Of a stretch of 64,000 bases of DNA, positions 1 to 7,447 are shown piece after piece. Under the pieces are notes generated by a model, which saw only the letters and a list, made by a program, of their open reading frames with translations, was not told where the DNA came from and made no database searches. The stretch is from a virus: positions 1 through 64,000 of the IMG/VR virus record IMGVR_UViG_3300028393_000048; one strand, 5' to 3'. Position 1 is the first letter of the stretch. Every line of letters starts with the position of its first letter. A program made the position numbers and the translations under genes.

Positions 1-52
1 CCAGCAAACTGTTAATTTGTTCATCATGCTAGTTCGACTCTAGCCAGTGGAG
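1..52 (+). tRNA. tRNA-Asn(GTT), 5' end outside window
   Basis: The 3' part of a tRNA. The anticodon stem GCAAA/TTTGT encloses loop CTGTTAA (anticodon GTT, Asn). The T arm is GCTAG-TTCGACT-CTAGC, followed by acceptor strand CAGTGGA and discriminator G. CCA is not encoded. The D arm and 5' acceptor strand lie left of the window. It heads the phage tRNA/tmRNA cluster. Confidence 0.8.
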
Positions 53-57
53 CTTTT

Positions 58-504
58 TTAATCCCAAGGTCTAAGTCCTAAAGATCTTCTTCCGTTGCCT
101 CTATTTTTACCACCAAAAGTTTTAGATAGAGCATCACAATTTAAACAAACAAGTCTTAGATTTTCTGGATTATTATTATTTGCACATCCATCAATATGAT
201 CAACCCATAAAGGTATTGGTTGATTATTCCATTCAGTTAATCCACACGATAAACATTTATGTCCGTTTTTTTTTAAAAGAATTCTTTTTATTTTATCTCT
301 ATATTTTAGTTTACCTAAATTAAAAAGATTTTCTATTTCATTATCAAATTCTTTATTATAATGTTCATGCATACAATTAATGCTACAATATTTTCCTTTA
401 CCTTTGCTAGGACTTATATAAAATTCTTTATTACAATTTAAACAAAATTTTAAATCACCTTCTTTTTTTCTTTTAGGTATTTTTATTATTTGTCTTTGCA
501 GCAC
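58..504 (-). CDS. HNH homing endonuclease, 5' end frameshifted
   Basis: An HNH nuclease of the free-standing homing type. Residues 20-45 form a zinc-knuckle region (CLNC, then YCSINC). The HNH core has CLSCG, then VDHIDG, then NPENLRLVCLNC, ending in the usual GGKNRG. The open frame begins only at a GTG (504). Upstream, a frame from ATG 574 encodes MKKCLTCQKTLIGKYKKKFC and a further CAAKTNNKN stretch, typical of the N-terminus of this family, but it runs into a stop; removing one base near ACCTAAAAG would join the two frames. The gene is therefore either a recent pseudogene, carries a sequence error, or has been shortened. It lies antisense inside the tRNA cluster, next to a tRNA remnant. Confidence 0.8.
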   Translation of the reverse strand: MLQRQIIKIPKRKKEGDLKFCLNCNKEFYISPSKGKGKYCSINCMHEHYNKEFDNEIENLFNLGKLKYRDKIKRILLKKNGHKCLSCGLTEWNNQPIPLWVDHIDGCANNNNPENLRLVCLNCDALSKTFGGKNRGNGRRSLGLRPWD

Positions 505-622
505 ATGAAGCGTTACAGAATTTCTTTTTATATTTTCCTATGAGAGTTTTTTGACAAGTTAAACATTTTTTCATAATAATATTTACTCGAAAATAATACA
601 TAAAATAAAATATTTTTTTGTT

Positions 623-650
623 GTAGGTTCGAATCCTACCTCGACAGCCA
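623..650 (+). other. tRNA 3'-end remnant (T arm and acceptor strand with CCA)
   Basis: GTAGG-TTCGAAT-CCTAC forms a standard T arm, followed by CTCGACA, G and an encoded CCA. A matching 5' acceptor strand (TGTCGAG) is not found in bases 53-622, and no D or anticodon arm can be drawn in the A/T-rich sequence just upstream. This looks like the leftover 3' third of a tRNA gene whose 5' part was lost, perhaps when the HNH gene arrived. Confidence 0.65.
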
Positions 651-693
651 TTTTACTTTGAAAATGTTAATATACTGAATAAGTATATTCTAT

Positions 694-1416
694 ATGAGCG
701 AAAAGTTTACATCTATATCAGAAGCATATTCACAAGTTTACAATAAACCACTTGAAGAAGGGATTTTTCGTCAAACTGGTGCAAGAGTAAAAGCAGCATA
801 TGATGCATCAAAACAATACGGAAAGGGATTAAATAGTGCTCTTAGTGGTGGCAAGGGTAATGAAATAAGTGCATCAGATGTTTATAAACAAGGTAAAAGG
901 GAAAATATTATCAAATCAATAGTTAAAAATGCATTAAACGATCTTGTATCATTGGGCGTTCTTGGAAAAGATTATAAAGCAACAGATGAAGATACCGCTA
1001 CTTTAACAAAGTCGCTTGGTGATTTTATTGCCACAAAGGTAGGTATTGAACCAACAGAAACAGAGGCACCAGAACCAATTACAAAGCCTCCCACATCCGA
1101 AGTACCAAAGGAAACTACACCATTAACAACGGATACTGAACCAAGTACAGAGGAAAAAGAAGAGTACGCACCTTCAGATGAAGCTGCTGCTTCAACATTA
1201 GAAAAAATGAATGGTGGTATACCAAACAATGCAACATATTCAACAAACACTAAACCCGTAAAACAGTATATGTTTAAGGATCGTAACTGGCATCAGGTTA
1301 TGGGAACAGATAAGGCAACAAGACAACCAAAGTTAAGTACACCTTTAACAAATAAAACAACCCCAACTGGTCAATTCTTAACTACTCAGTGGTTAAATAA
1401 AAACAAAAAAGCCTAA
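694..1416 (+). CDS. Putative internal head protein with capsid-targeting-like N-terminus
   Basis: 240 residues of unknown function. The N-terminus MSEKFTSISEAYSQVY contains ISE before AYSQV, a box shared with several proteins in this window and like the T4 capsid targeting sequence cleaved after (L/I)xE; a second possible site is LEE before G at residues 20-23. Residues 115-160 are a low-complexity linker rich in Thr, Glu and Pro. The C-terminus is basic and Asn/Thr-rich. No enzyme motif was seen. Packaging in the head is inferred from the N-terminus only. Confidence 0.6.
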   Translation: MSEKFTSISEAYSQVYNKPLEEGIFRQTGARVKAAYDASKQYGKGLNSALSGGKGNEISASDVYKQGKRENIIKSIVKNALNDLVSLGVLGKDYKATDEDTATLTKSLGDFIATKVGIEPTETEAPEPITKPPTSEVPKETTPLTTDTEPSTEEKEEYAPSDEAAASTLEKMNGGIPNNATYSTNTKPVKQYMFKDRNWHQVMGTDKATRQPKLSTPLTNKTTPTGQFLTTQWLNKNKKA

Positions 1417-1420
1417 ATAT

Positions 1421-1428
1421 AGTAAATA
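1421..1428 (+). promoter_or_regulatory. Late-type promoter box AGTAAATA
   Basis: AGTAAATA lies six bases before the ATG at 1435. It resembles the T4 late promoter TATAAATA and recurs before many virion genes here. Confidence 0.6.
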
Positions 1429-1434
1429 TTATAT

Positions 1435-1803
1435 ATGAATTATTCTACATACTATCCAACTGTTTCTGGTGTTACGCAAATCCCAAACCCAAATGCGGCT
1501 CAAAATTATTCTTGGGTTGATGTTAACAATGATTTAAATAGACCATTATTTGCACAGGCAATATACAAGGTAAACTCTTTAGGTAGTAATGGAATTACAG
1601 TAATAGCAACAACAAATACAGTAACTGGTAATTTTGCTGCAATTCAAACAATTGCAGCAACAACAATTTCAGGTTTAACTGGTACAAACGGTGTTACTGT
1701 TAGTGCAATTAATGTTCCAACCTTTCCCGCATCTTTTACCATTAATGGTTCATTTGGTGCAATAAAGTTAGCTAGTGGTAGTGTAGTCGCATATAACGCT
1801 TAA
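1435..1803 (+). CDS. Hypothetical protein, probably a virion component
   Basis: 122 residues, rich in Thr, Asn, Ala, Ile and Val with alternating hydrophobic positions, as expected for a beta-rich structural protein. There is no signal peptide, Cys or catalytic motif. The late-type promoter immediately upstream suggests expression with virion genes; a head decoration or fibre-like role is possible but not shown. I do not recognise the family. Confidence 0.55.
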   Translation: MNYSTYYPTVSGVTQIPNPNAAQNYSWVDVNNDLNRPLFAQAIYKVNSLGSNGITVIATTNTVTGNFAAIQTIAATTISGLTGTNGVTVSAINVPTFPASFTINGSFGAIKLASGSVVAYNA

Positions 1804-1816
1804 AATTAAATTTGTA

Positions 1817-1844
1817 TTGCTTTCTTTAGTAATTGTGCTAAAGT
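1817..1844 (+). promoter_or_regulatory. Sigma70-like promoter (TTGCTT-16-TAAAGT)
   Basis: The predicted +1, seven bases after the -10 hexamer, is the A of ATG 1851, so the transcript would be leaderless. Confidence 0.45.
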
Positions 1845-1850
1845 ATAGAT

Positions 1851-2495
1851 ATGAGCAATTCTACATCAAGTGCATTTAAAAGTTTGCCAGTTGAAACTGG
1901 TAAACAAGGTGAAACTATGGTAATTCCAACTGTGAAAGATTACCTCGCTGAAATCTGTAAAGAAGATAATGTGGATGTAAACGAATATCTTGCAAAGCAT
2001 AACGAGACCAGAACTGTTGCTGATGTTTCTAAAGTATTTAGAAATACGATTGAACAAGATTGCCGCCTTAATCCAAGTATGGAATACACTTGGAAAAATA
2101 GAGTTAAATCTGTTTGGATTGTTTTAAACAATATAAAATATAGTAGTTATCGTCCATTTGATTTTAAAACATATAAAAAATATACAGAAGATGGTCTTTA
2201 TTTTATTAAAAATAAAAGTTCTACTCCTTGGGAAAGATTTAAAAGATTTGTAATGTTTCAATGGTATGAAATTAAATGGTCATGGAATTATACACCAACT
2301 CATATTGTTCATTTCAATAAAAACAAACCAAGAATTAATTGGTTTGAAGATAAACTAAAAGATTTGTTTTTTCTTAATTGGGATGAAAATAAAGATAAAA
2401 CAATCAAAGATTTAAAGGAAAGAGGATATCAAGTTGAAGATAATAGGATTTGGCATGAACCAATTCCTTTGGATGATGATAAAAGAATAATTTAA
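1851..2495 (+). CDS. Hypothetical phage protein, Trp/Tyr-rich
   Basis: 214 residues. After a polar N-terminal third, residues 75-165 are unusually rich in Trp, Tyr, Phe and Lys (for example TPWERFKRFVMFQWYEIKW). It is a soluble-looking protein without transmembrane segments or known motifs. The first ATG coincides with the predicted +1 of the upstream promoter, supporting this start over an internal ATG at 1917. It is followed at once by tRNA genes. Confidence 0.6.
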   Translation: MSNSTSSAFKSLPVETGKQGETMVIPTVKDYLAEICKEDNVDVNEYLAKHNETRTVADVSKVFRNTIEQDCRLNPSMEYTWKNRVKSVWIVLNNIKYSSYRPFDFKTYKKYTEDGLYFIKNKSSTPWERFKRFVMFQWYEIKWSWNYTPTHIVHFNKNKPRINWFEDKLKDLFFLNWDENKDKTIKDLKERGYQVEDNRIWHEPIPLDDDKRII

Positions 2496-2501
2496 AAATA
2501 T

Positions 2502-2572
2502 TGCCTTGTGGTGTAATGGTAGCACGAGAGACTTTGAATCTCTTTGTTAAGGTTCAAGTCCTTACGAGGCAG
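2502..2572 (+). tRNA. tRNA-Gln(TTG)
   Basis: Complete cloverleaf. Acceptor TGCCTTG/CGAGGCA, anticodon stem AGAGA/TCTCT with loop CTTTGAA (anticodon TTG), T loop TTCAAGT, discriminator G. CCA is not encoded. Confidence 0.93.
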
Positions 2573-2581
2573 CTTTTTAAT

Positions 2582-2666
2582 GGGTAGATCGCATAGCGGC
2601 AATTGCTGGAGACTGTAAATCTCCTCTCCTTGGAGTTCGAAGGTTCGAGTCCTTCTCTGCCCACCA
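2582..2666 (+). tRNA. tRNA-Tyr(GTA)
   Basis: Class II tRNA with a long variable arm. Acceptor GGGTAGA/TCTGCCC, anticodon stem GGAGA/TCTCC with loop CTGTAAA (anticodon GTA), T arm GAAGG-TTCGAGT-CCTTC, then A and an encoded CCA. The long variable arm fits a bacterial-type tRNA-Tyr. Confidence 0.93.
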
Positions 2667-2668
2667 TT

Positions 2669-3109
2669 TTATTTCTGAAGTAATTTTTTAATCTCTTCTA
2701 ACTCTTTTTTGAGTTGACTATGATCATCTTTTAATTTACTATGATCTTCTAGTGCTTTCTCATCTAACCTTAAATCATCTTTTAATTGAATTAAAACTTC
2801 ATGTAACTGAAGCATTAGATTGTATGCATTTTGATCTAACTCAACATCATGTAACAGGTGCGCTCTATCTTTTTCTGATTGCCTTGTGGATGACATTAGA
2901 ATTAAAGGCGTGGCATAAGCAGCTTCAAAAGAAAGAAAAAGATTCAGAAGAATAAAGGGATAAGGATCAAAATGACACAATCCTAATATATTTACGATTA
3001 ACCATATCGTCAGTATGGTCGATTGAATTATAATAAATCTCCAAGATCCTATAAACTCCGCAATTTTATCGGCTAATTTAATACTGAGTTCTTTAAGATT
3101 GACAAGCAT
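2669..3109 (-). CDS. DUF1003 family membrane protein
   Basis: 146 residues matching the DUF1003 pattern: GSWRFIIIQS, a Trp/Asn-containing first membrane helix, FDPYPFILLNLFLS, AAYATPLILMS, then RQSEKDR and DVELDQNA. Two transmembrane helices (about residues 22-44 and 52-74) are followed by a charged coiled-coil tail. The family is common in bacterial genomes and its function is unknown. It is antisense to the flanking tRNAs and faces the promoter of the next plus-strand operon. Probably host-derived. Confidence 0.85.
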   Translation of the reverse strand: MLVNLKELSIKLADKIAEFIGSWRFIIIQSTILTIWLIVNILGLCHFDPYPFILLNLFLSFEAAYATPLILMSSTRQSEKDRAHLLHDVELDQNAYNLMLQLHEVLIQLKDDLRLDEKALEDHSKLKDDHSQLKKELEEIKKLLQK

Positions 3110-3127
3110 AATAATTACTTCTATACT
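3099..3127 (+). promoter_or_regulatory. Sigma70-like promoter (TTGACA-17-TATACT)
   Basis: Perfect -35, near-perfect -10 and 17-base spacing. The predicted +1 is 3134, two bases before ATG 3136. It overlaps the 5' end of the divergent DUF1003 gene. Confidence 0.7.
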
Positions 3128-3135
3128 TATAAAAG

Positions 3136-3822
3136 ATGAAAGTAAAATACAAACTACAAGAAATTCACCACAATATATTCTTGGTAACTATGGACAATTC
3201 TTATGATCTTGCAATGACATTTTGCAGAGTTCAAGAATTCTATGAATCTCCATATAAAGAAATCAGAGGAAAGCATTTTTCAATGACAGAATTTCAAAGA
3301 CTTTATACTATGAGAAGGGGTGAAGATTGCTTTACCTATCCTTCTGATTGGGCAGGGTTTAATGTTCCTAGCCACATCATTGATAAATGTTATGGCTATC
3401 ATGATAGTTTTAAAGATATAAATGAATACGATGATGTGATTCAAGAAATTGATCATAAGATTACAAATAGTGATACAAATGCACCGAAGTATTATCTCAT
3501 AGGTGCTCAAACAGGAAACAAAACAACTATAAATCATGAAGTTGCCCATGCTTTTTATTATTTGTATCCATCATATAAAAATGCTGCTAATAAGATTACA
3601 AGTCAACTTCCAGAAAAACTTTACAATAAATTCAAAAAACACTTGCTTGGTATTGGATACTCTGCTAAAGTCATTGAAGATGAGATTCAAGCTTATCTTT
3701 CTGCCGATCCAGAAAATCTCACTGAAATAAACGGAACTTCTGAAAGGGAAAACAAGATCATCAACAAACTATCTGAACAACTAAAAAATCTAAACAATGA
3801 ATATAGAACACGTAAAGGTTAA
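3136..3822 (+). CDS. Hypothetical protein with HExxH zincin-like motif
   Basis: 228 residues. NHEVAHAFYYL near residue 134 carries an HExxH motif preceded by a Thr/Ile-rich strand, the layout of a minimal zinc metallopeptidase; Glu residues in the following helix (for example VIEDEIQAY) could be the third ligand. The N-terminal half resembles no family I can name. A protease role is inferred from the motif only. It overlaps the next gene by 26 bases and leads this operon. Confidence 0.6.
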   Translation: MKVKYKLQEIHHNIFLVTMDNSYDLAMTFCRVQEFYESPYKEIRGKHFSMTEFQRLYTMRRGEDCFTYPSDWAGFNVPSHIIDKCYGYHDSFKDINEYDDVIQEIDHKITNSDTNAPKYYLIGAQTGNKTTINHEVAHAFYYLYPSYKNAANKITSQLPEKLYNKFKKHLLGIGYSAKVIEDEIQAYLSADPENLTEINGTSERENKIINKLSEQLKNLNNEYRTRKG

Positions 3823-4336
3823 GAAAATACAATTTCCTTTTACCAAGCTTAATTGGTGGGAAGAAGTTTATTGGTCTATTTTTAGAGTTAAAGATAAAGC
3901 ATATTGGTATGTTTATTATACTTTTAATCCGCAACATAAATCCATCCGCAAGGCTATCCCAAAAGCTTGGATAGATCTAGATGGGATCGTAGAAAATGTT
4001 CTTTCCGCTATTATCATATCATTTGTTGAGGAGGAAAAAGGTCTTGATCAAATTCAAATGATTATGAAATCTCTCCATAAGGATGACGAGTATAATAAAA
4101 ATGAATGGGGGAGTGTTGATTTATTTTGGGAATATTACAATGCTCATTATAAAAATTATCTTAGACTTCAGGAAATCTATAAATGGGTTAAAACGGGTAA
4201 AAAAGAAATGCAAAATTATTTGGAATCTATTGATAATAACTGGCAAGAGTATTCTAAAGTCGAACAAGATATTCACGAAAGAGATTCTGAATACCTTGCA
4301 GATCTTGTGAAGCTTCGTAAGTATTTGTGGACTTAA
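3797..4336 (+). CDS. Hypothetical phage protein
   Basis: 179 residues, rich in Trp, Tyr, Lys and Glu, largely helical in appearance. The KAYWYVYYTF and WIDLDGIVENVLSAIIISFVEEEKG segments are the most distinctive. No membrane segment or catalytic motif is evident. The ATG lies inside the 3' end of the preceding gene, so translation is likely coupled. It ends just before tRNA-Val. Confidence 0.6.
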   Translation: MNIEHVKVKKIQFPFTKLNWWEEVYWSIFRVKDKAYWYVYYTFNPQHKSIRKAIPKAWIDLDGIVENVLSAIIISFVEEEKGLDQIQMIMKSLHKDDEYNKNEWGSVDLFWEYYNAHYKNYLRLQEIYKWVKTGKKEMQNYLESIDNNWQEYSKVEQDIHERDSEYLADLVKLRKYLWT

Positions 4337-4337
4337 T

Positions 4338-4414
4338 GCACGAGTAGCTTAGTCTGGTAAAGCAGCAGATTTACATTCTGCCTAGCGGGGGTTCAAATCC
4401 CTCCTCGTGTACCA
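4338..4414 (+). tRNA. tRNA-Val(TAC)
   Basis: Acceptor GCACGAG/CTCGTGT (one G-T pair), anticodon stem GCAGA/TCTGC with loop TTTACAT (anticodon TAC), T loop TTCAAAT, discriminator A and encoded CCA. Confidence 0.92.
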
Positions 4415-4444
4415 AAAGTCTTTGTTCTTTGATAAGTATAATTT

Positions 4445-4895
4445 GGGGGCGTAATAGATTCGACTTAATCGTTGAAAACTATATATGCAAGCAGTAGTTG
4501 ATCTGTGGCTACTTTAAAACGGATTAAAAAATAAACGCAAAGGCAATAACCAATGCAGTTGAAGCAGTCAAGTCATTCGTGACAAATGCAGCAGAGTCTC
4601 TCTTCGGAAACGAAGATGAGCTTTGCCTCATGGCAGCATAAACACCACAATCCTGATCCTATTAGGGGTAGTGGAATAACAATAGGTTTTAGTGGGTCTT
4701 GTGACACTAGTAAAAGAGTGCAAGCGGTGGTATGTGGTCGTTAATCACGCATACAGGTAGGTCTCTAAACATAGATAGGTTGGCAAAGCCTAGTTACCTT
4801 TAGACAACGAAAGTACGAATTTTGTCAAAGCTTGTATCGAATATATAGTTACCAATATTAAGGACAGGGAGGGCAGTTCTCCCTCGCCTCCACCA
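4445..4895 (+). ncRNA. ssrA: tmRNA (ssrA) with a 34-codon tag
   Basis: One-piece transfer-messenger RNA for rescue of stalled ribosomes. The 5' acceptor GGGGGCG, followed by the hallmark AGATTCGAC, pairs with 3' CGCCTCC, then A and an encoded CCA. The tag frame starts at GCA 4537, after an AAAAAATAAAC context like the AAAAAATAGTC of E. coli, and stops at TAA 4639-4641. The tag is 34 residues, starting AKAITNAVEA and ending EDELCLMAA; the terminal AA suits ClpXP-type recognition. E. coli's tag is 10 residues, so this one is long. Flanked closely by tRNA-Val and tRNA-Ala. Confidence 0.93.
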
Positions 4896-4899
4896 TTTC

Positions 4900-4972
<73 letters not shown>

Positions 4973-4988
4973 GTATGGTAAATTATAC

Positions 4989-5016
4989 TTGACAAAAAAA
5001 TAAAAACTGATAAGAT
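4989..5016 (+). promoter_or_regulatory. Sigma70-like promoter (TTGACA-16-TAAGAT)
   Basis: The predicted +1 is 5023, exactly the ATG of the next gene. Confidence 0.7.
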
Positions 5017-5022
5017 TAAAAA

Positions 5023-5658
5023 ATGGGAATGTTCGATAATATTAAATGTGAGTTGCCTCTTCCTCTAAACAAGAAAGAGCAAGAAAAGTTTTCCAATATG
5101 AATTGGAATGATATTAGCTTTCAAACAAAAGATACTGATTGTACTATGTCAACTTATGTTATTAGAAAAAACGGTAAACTTTACGGTCTATTTGTTGAAG
5201 GTAAAAATGTTCGTGTAATATCTGAAAAAGATGAGAAAAAAATCAAAAGACAGGGTCGTTTCTGTTGGCCCTACGAATTCAAGGAGAAATCTAGAAAATA
5301 CAAATTTGAAAAGTTTACTGGTGATCTTTATTTTTATGATTCTTTCTTTGATAAACAAGGGAATGAGTACTGGGCAGAATTTTGTGGAAAGTTTGTAAAT
5401 GGTGTCATTCAAGGAAAACTTAGGAAAGTTGAGATTCGTCTGTCGCAAACCGCAGAAGAAATAAAGAAAAATGATGAATACTGGAAGAAAAAACTAGCCG
5501 AAGAAGAAGCAAAGTTTAACAATAAAGCTAGAAGATTTTTGAGAAAATATACTTGGGGTTATTGGAATAAATTCTGGTTTAGACTAGGTAGAATTATTTC
5601 AAAAATTGGAAGTAAACTTACCAAAGTAGATATTTGGATTAACAGAAATATTGCTTAA
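5023..5658 (+). CDS. Conserved phage hypothetical protein (MGMFDxxxCxxPLP type)
   Basis: 211 residues. The opening MGMFDNIKCELPLP is a recognisable start of a small family found in many phages, of unknown function. The first 130 residues look like a compact beta-rich domain; the remainder is a Lys/Glu-rich helix followed by an aromatic, basic tail (RRFLRKYTWGYWNKFWFRLG) that may be amphipathic. The start coincides with the predicted transcription start. Confidence 0.7.
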   Translation: MGMFDNIKCELPLPLNKKEQEKFSNMNWNDISFQTKDTDCTMSTYVIRKNGKLYGLFVEGKNVRVISEKDEKKIKRQGRFCWPYEFKEKSRKYKFEKFTGDLYFYDSFFDKQGNEYWAEFCGKFVNGVIQGKLRKVEIRLSQTAEEIKKNDEYWKKKLAEEEAKFNNKARRFLRKYTWGYWNKFWFRLGRIISKIGSKLTKVDIWINRNIA

Positions 5659-5659
5659 T

Positions 5660-5947
5660 ATGATTAAATACTTTACAATTCTATTAATGTGCATTTTCAC
5701 GGTTGGTTGTACCGTGAATGGTGATTATGTTGTTTCTACACCATCTGTAAATTATGGTTATTCTTATCCATACAGTTATGGTTATAGTTATCCTTACTAT
5801 GGTTATTCTTACCCATATTATGCAAACTATGGGTGGGGTGGATATGGATATGGATATGGTGGATGGGGTAGGGGTTACGGATGCGGATATGGATATGGCG
5901 GTTATCGTGGTGGATATGGATATGGTGGAGGGTGTTATCGGAGATAA
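5660..5947 (+). CDS. Gly/Tyr-rich putative lipoprotein
   Basis: 95 residues from ATG 5660; an in-frame TTG nine bases earlier is less likely. A hydrophobic signal peptide ends in a lipobox-like FTVGC (Cys17), so export and lipid attachment are likely. The mature part is almost only Gly, Tyr, Ser and Pro in short repeats (GYSYPY, then GYGYGG), ending GGGCYRR. It resembles bacterial Gly/Tyr-rich envelope proteins. A role in altering the infected cell's envelope is inference. Confidence 0.65.
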   Translation: MIKYFTILLMCIFTVGCTVNGDYVVSTPSVNYGYSYPYSYGYSYPYYGYSYPYYANYGWGGYGYGYGGWGRGYGCGYGYGGYRGGYGYGGGCYRR

Positions 5948-5952
5948 TTTTT

Positions 5953-6048
5953 ATGAAATACATTCCACCAAATCTTTTTATTGTCATTGGTTGTTTTATT
6001 TTTTGGTATTGGGTAATAAAATTAGCAATATTTTTAATTAAAGGTTGA
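5953..6048 (+). CDS. 31-residue single-span membrane peptide
   Basis: A short frame starting MKYIPPNLFIVIGCF with one hydrophobic span (residues 7-29) and a Lys-Gly end. It follows the lipoprotein gene by five bases and its stop codon overlaps the -35 box of the next promoter. Real status is uncertain because of its size. Confidence 0.4.
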   Translation: MKYIPPNLFIVIGCFIFWYWVIKLAIFLIKG

Positions 6049-6073
6049 CATATTTTTTTAAATCATCTATTAT
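6045..6073 (+). promoter_or_regulatory. Sigma70-like promoter (TTGACA-17-TATTAT)
   Basis: Consensus -35 and 17-base spacing. The predicted +1 is 6080, exactly the ATG of the phosphatase gene. Confidence 0.75.
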
Positions 6074-6079
6074 AAAAAG

Positions 6080-6910
6080 ATGAACATTATAGCTATTGGT
6101 GATATCCATAATCATTGGGTAGAAGCTGAAGAAATTGCATCATTGTATGATAAGACTCATACTGTAGTTTTTACTGGTGATTACTTTGATGATTTCGGTG
6201 ATACCGCCAATGATGCAATTCAGACTGCTCGTTGGCTAAAAGAATCGCTTGATAAACCCAATCGTATTCATTTGATGGGGAATCACGATATCAATTATTC
6301 GTATTTAAATTATAGCAAGGATGAAAGTGGTCATATTCAGAACATATACAATTGTTCTGGTTATGATATGAAGAAAGATGATGTCATCAATCGTGTTATG
6401 GATCAACAAGCATGGGATAAAATTAAGTTTGCACATCTTGGTAACGGCGTATGGTTTACCCATGCTGGTATTCATCCAACTTGGTTTGAACACCCCATTA
6501 AAGGTATGAGTAATGAAGTTATCATTGATAAGATTGCAAAGGCTACAGATGATTACCTTAATCGTACATGGAACGAAACCATTGGTGCTGTAGGTCGTTG
6601 TCGTGGTGGTGTGCAAAAGGTTGGTGGAATACTTTGGTGTGATGACTTTCAAGAAGGTCACGTTACTAGAGGATTACGTCAAGTTTATGGACACACCCCC
6701 ACGATGGGTAAAATTAATACTTGGTATGAAAACGGAGGGTTGAATGCCAACATTGATTGTGGTCTACATCAGGTTCTTGAGATTGATGAAGATGGAAGCT
6801 GTGCAGCTATTGATACTGGGCTTCCTAATTTCTATCTTGAGGCACAAGAAAAAAGAAATAAGAAGGCAAAAGAAAATATTGACAAACTTATAAAGTTTGG
6901 TGTATTCTAA
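6080..6910 (+). CDS. Calcineurin-like metallophosphatase
   Basis: 276 residues of the metallophosphoesterase superfamily, which uses two metal ions to hydrolyse phosphoesters. Motifs in order: GDIHNH (Asp8, His10), GDYFDD (Asp34), GNHD (68-70), then THAG and VYGHT for the remaining His ligands. The spacing and the long insert between GNHD and the His motifs suit the protein Ser/Thr phosphatase or Ap4A-hydrolase-like branch. Substrate unknown. First gene of a tightly packed operon running to 8487. The start equals the predicted +1. Confidence 0.85.
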   Translation: MNIIAIGDIHNHWVEAEEIASLYDKTHTVVFTGDYFDDFGDTANDAIQTARWLKESLDKPNRIHLMGNHDINYSYLNYSKDESGHIQNIYNCSGYDMKKDDVINRVMDQQAWDKIKFAHLGNGVWFTHAGIHPTWFEHPIKGMSNEVIIDKIAKATDDYLNRTWNETIGAVGRCRGGVQKVGGILWCDDFQEGHVTRGLRQVYGHTPTMGKINTWYENGGLNANIDCGLHQVLEIDEDGSCAAIDTGLPNFYLEAQEKRNKKAKENIDKLIKFGVF

Positions 6911-6914
6911 AATT

Positions 6915-7223
6915 ATGACAAAACTAAAATCCGAAACATTCAACAATAACAATACCTATGCTATTTTTATTAGCAAGAAGTCTTCTGATTACTTTATGAA
7001 TCAGATTAAGAGAGAAGGTTATGATAAAAATGGTGTGAACATTATCAAAGCTGACTTTGAAGATGATCTTGCTGCCATTGTAATTCCAATTCAAGAGAAT
7101 GTTAAGTTTATTGAAAAGGATCTATTTGATTACAAATCAAATTCAATTATTCCCGATGTTCAAAATTCTGGATTTTGGGGTCAGGTTGGTCTTGGATACA
7201 ATGGCAAAACTTGGAGTGTATGA
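6915..7223 (+). CDS. Hypothetical protein
   Basis: 102 residues from ATG 6915; the frame is open earlier from a TTG overlapping the phosphatase gene, which is less likely. It is a small acidic protein with a central FEDDLAAIVIPIQENV strand-like segment and a Gly-rich end (GFWGQVGLGYNGKTW). No recognisable family. Its stop overlaps the next start (ATGA). Confidence 0.55.
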   Translation: MTKLKSETFNNNNTYAIFISKKSSDYFMNQIKREGYDKNGVNIIKADFEDDLAAIVIPIQENVKFIEKDLFDYKSNSIIPDVQNSGFWGQVGLGYNGKTWSV

Positions 7224-7447
7224 TACTAGAAATAATTAAAATATCAGCAGCAATTATTCTTAGTATAATAGCATTAGGATTTGTTATATTTATTTTTACT
7301 TTTTGTTGGTGGTTATTGACTGGATTTATTGAAGGAATCCAAGAAGGATTAAAGGATATTCCAAAGATTATTGAAGAAAAAAAAGTTGAGAAAATCAGAA
7401 AAAAACTCGACAAAAAAAATTATTATGAGAACTGTAAAAATAGATAA
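7220..7447 (+). CDS. Small membrane protein with charged tail
   Basis: 75 residues starting at an ATG overlapping the previous stop (ATGA). One long hydrophobic stretch (about residues 8-36) is followed by an amphipathic region (FIEGIQEGLKDI) and a strongly basic tail (EEKKVEKIRKKLDKK). Likely inner-membrane anchored with a cytoplasmic tail. Function unknown. The next gene starts inside its 3' end. Confidence 0.55.
   Translation: MILEIIKISAAIILSIIALGFVIFIFTFCWWLLTGFIEGIQEGLKDIPKIIEEKKVEKIRKKLDKKNYYENCKNR

Noticed and set aside
2669-2955. Plus-strand frame with a hydrophobic stretch opposite the DUF1003 gene
   Set aside because: DUF1003 motifs on the minus strand are clear; the plus frame is only a shadow.
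5736-5987. His/Ile-rich open frame on the minus strand
   Set aside because: It is a shadow of the Gly/Tyr-rich repeat gene on the plus strand; the composition follows from the repeats.
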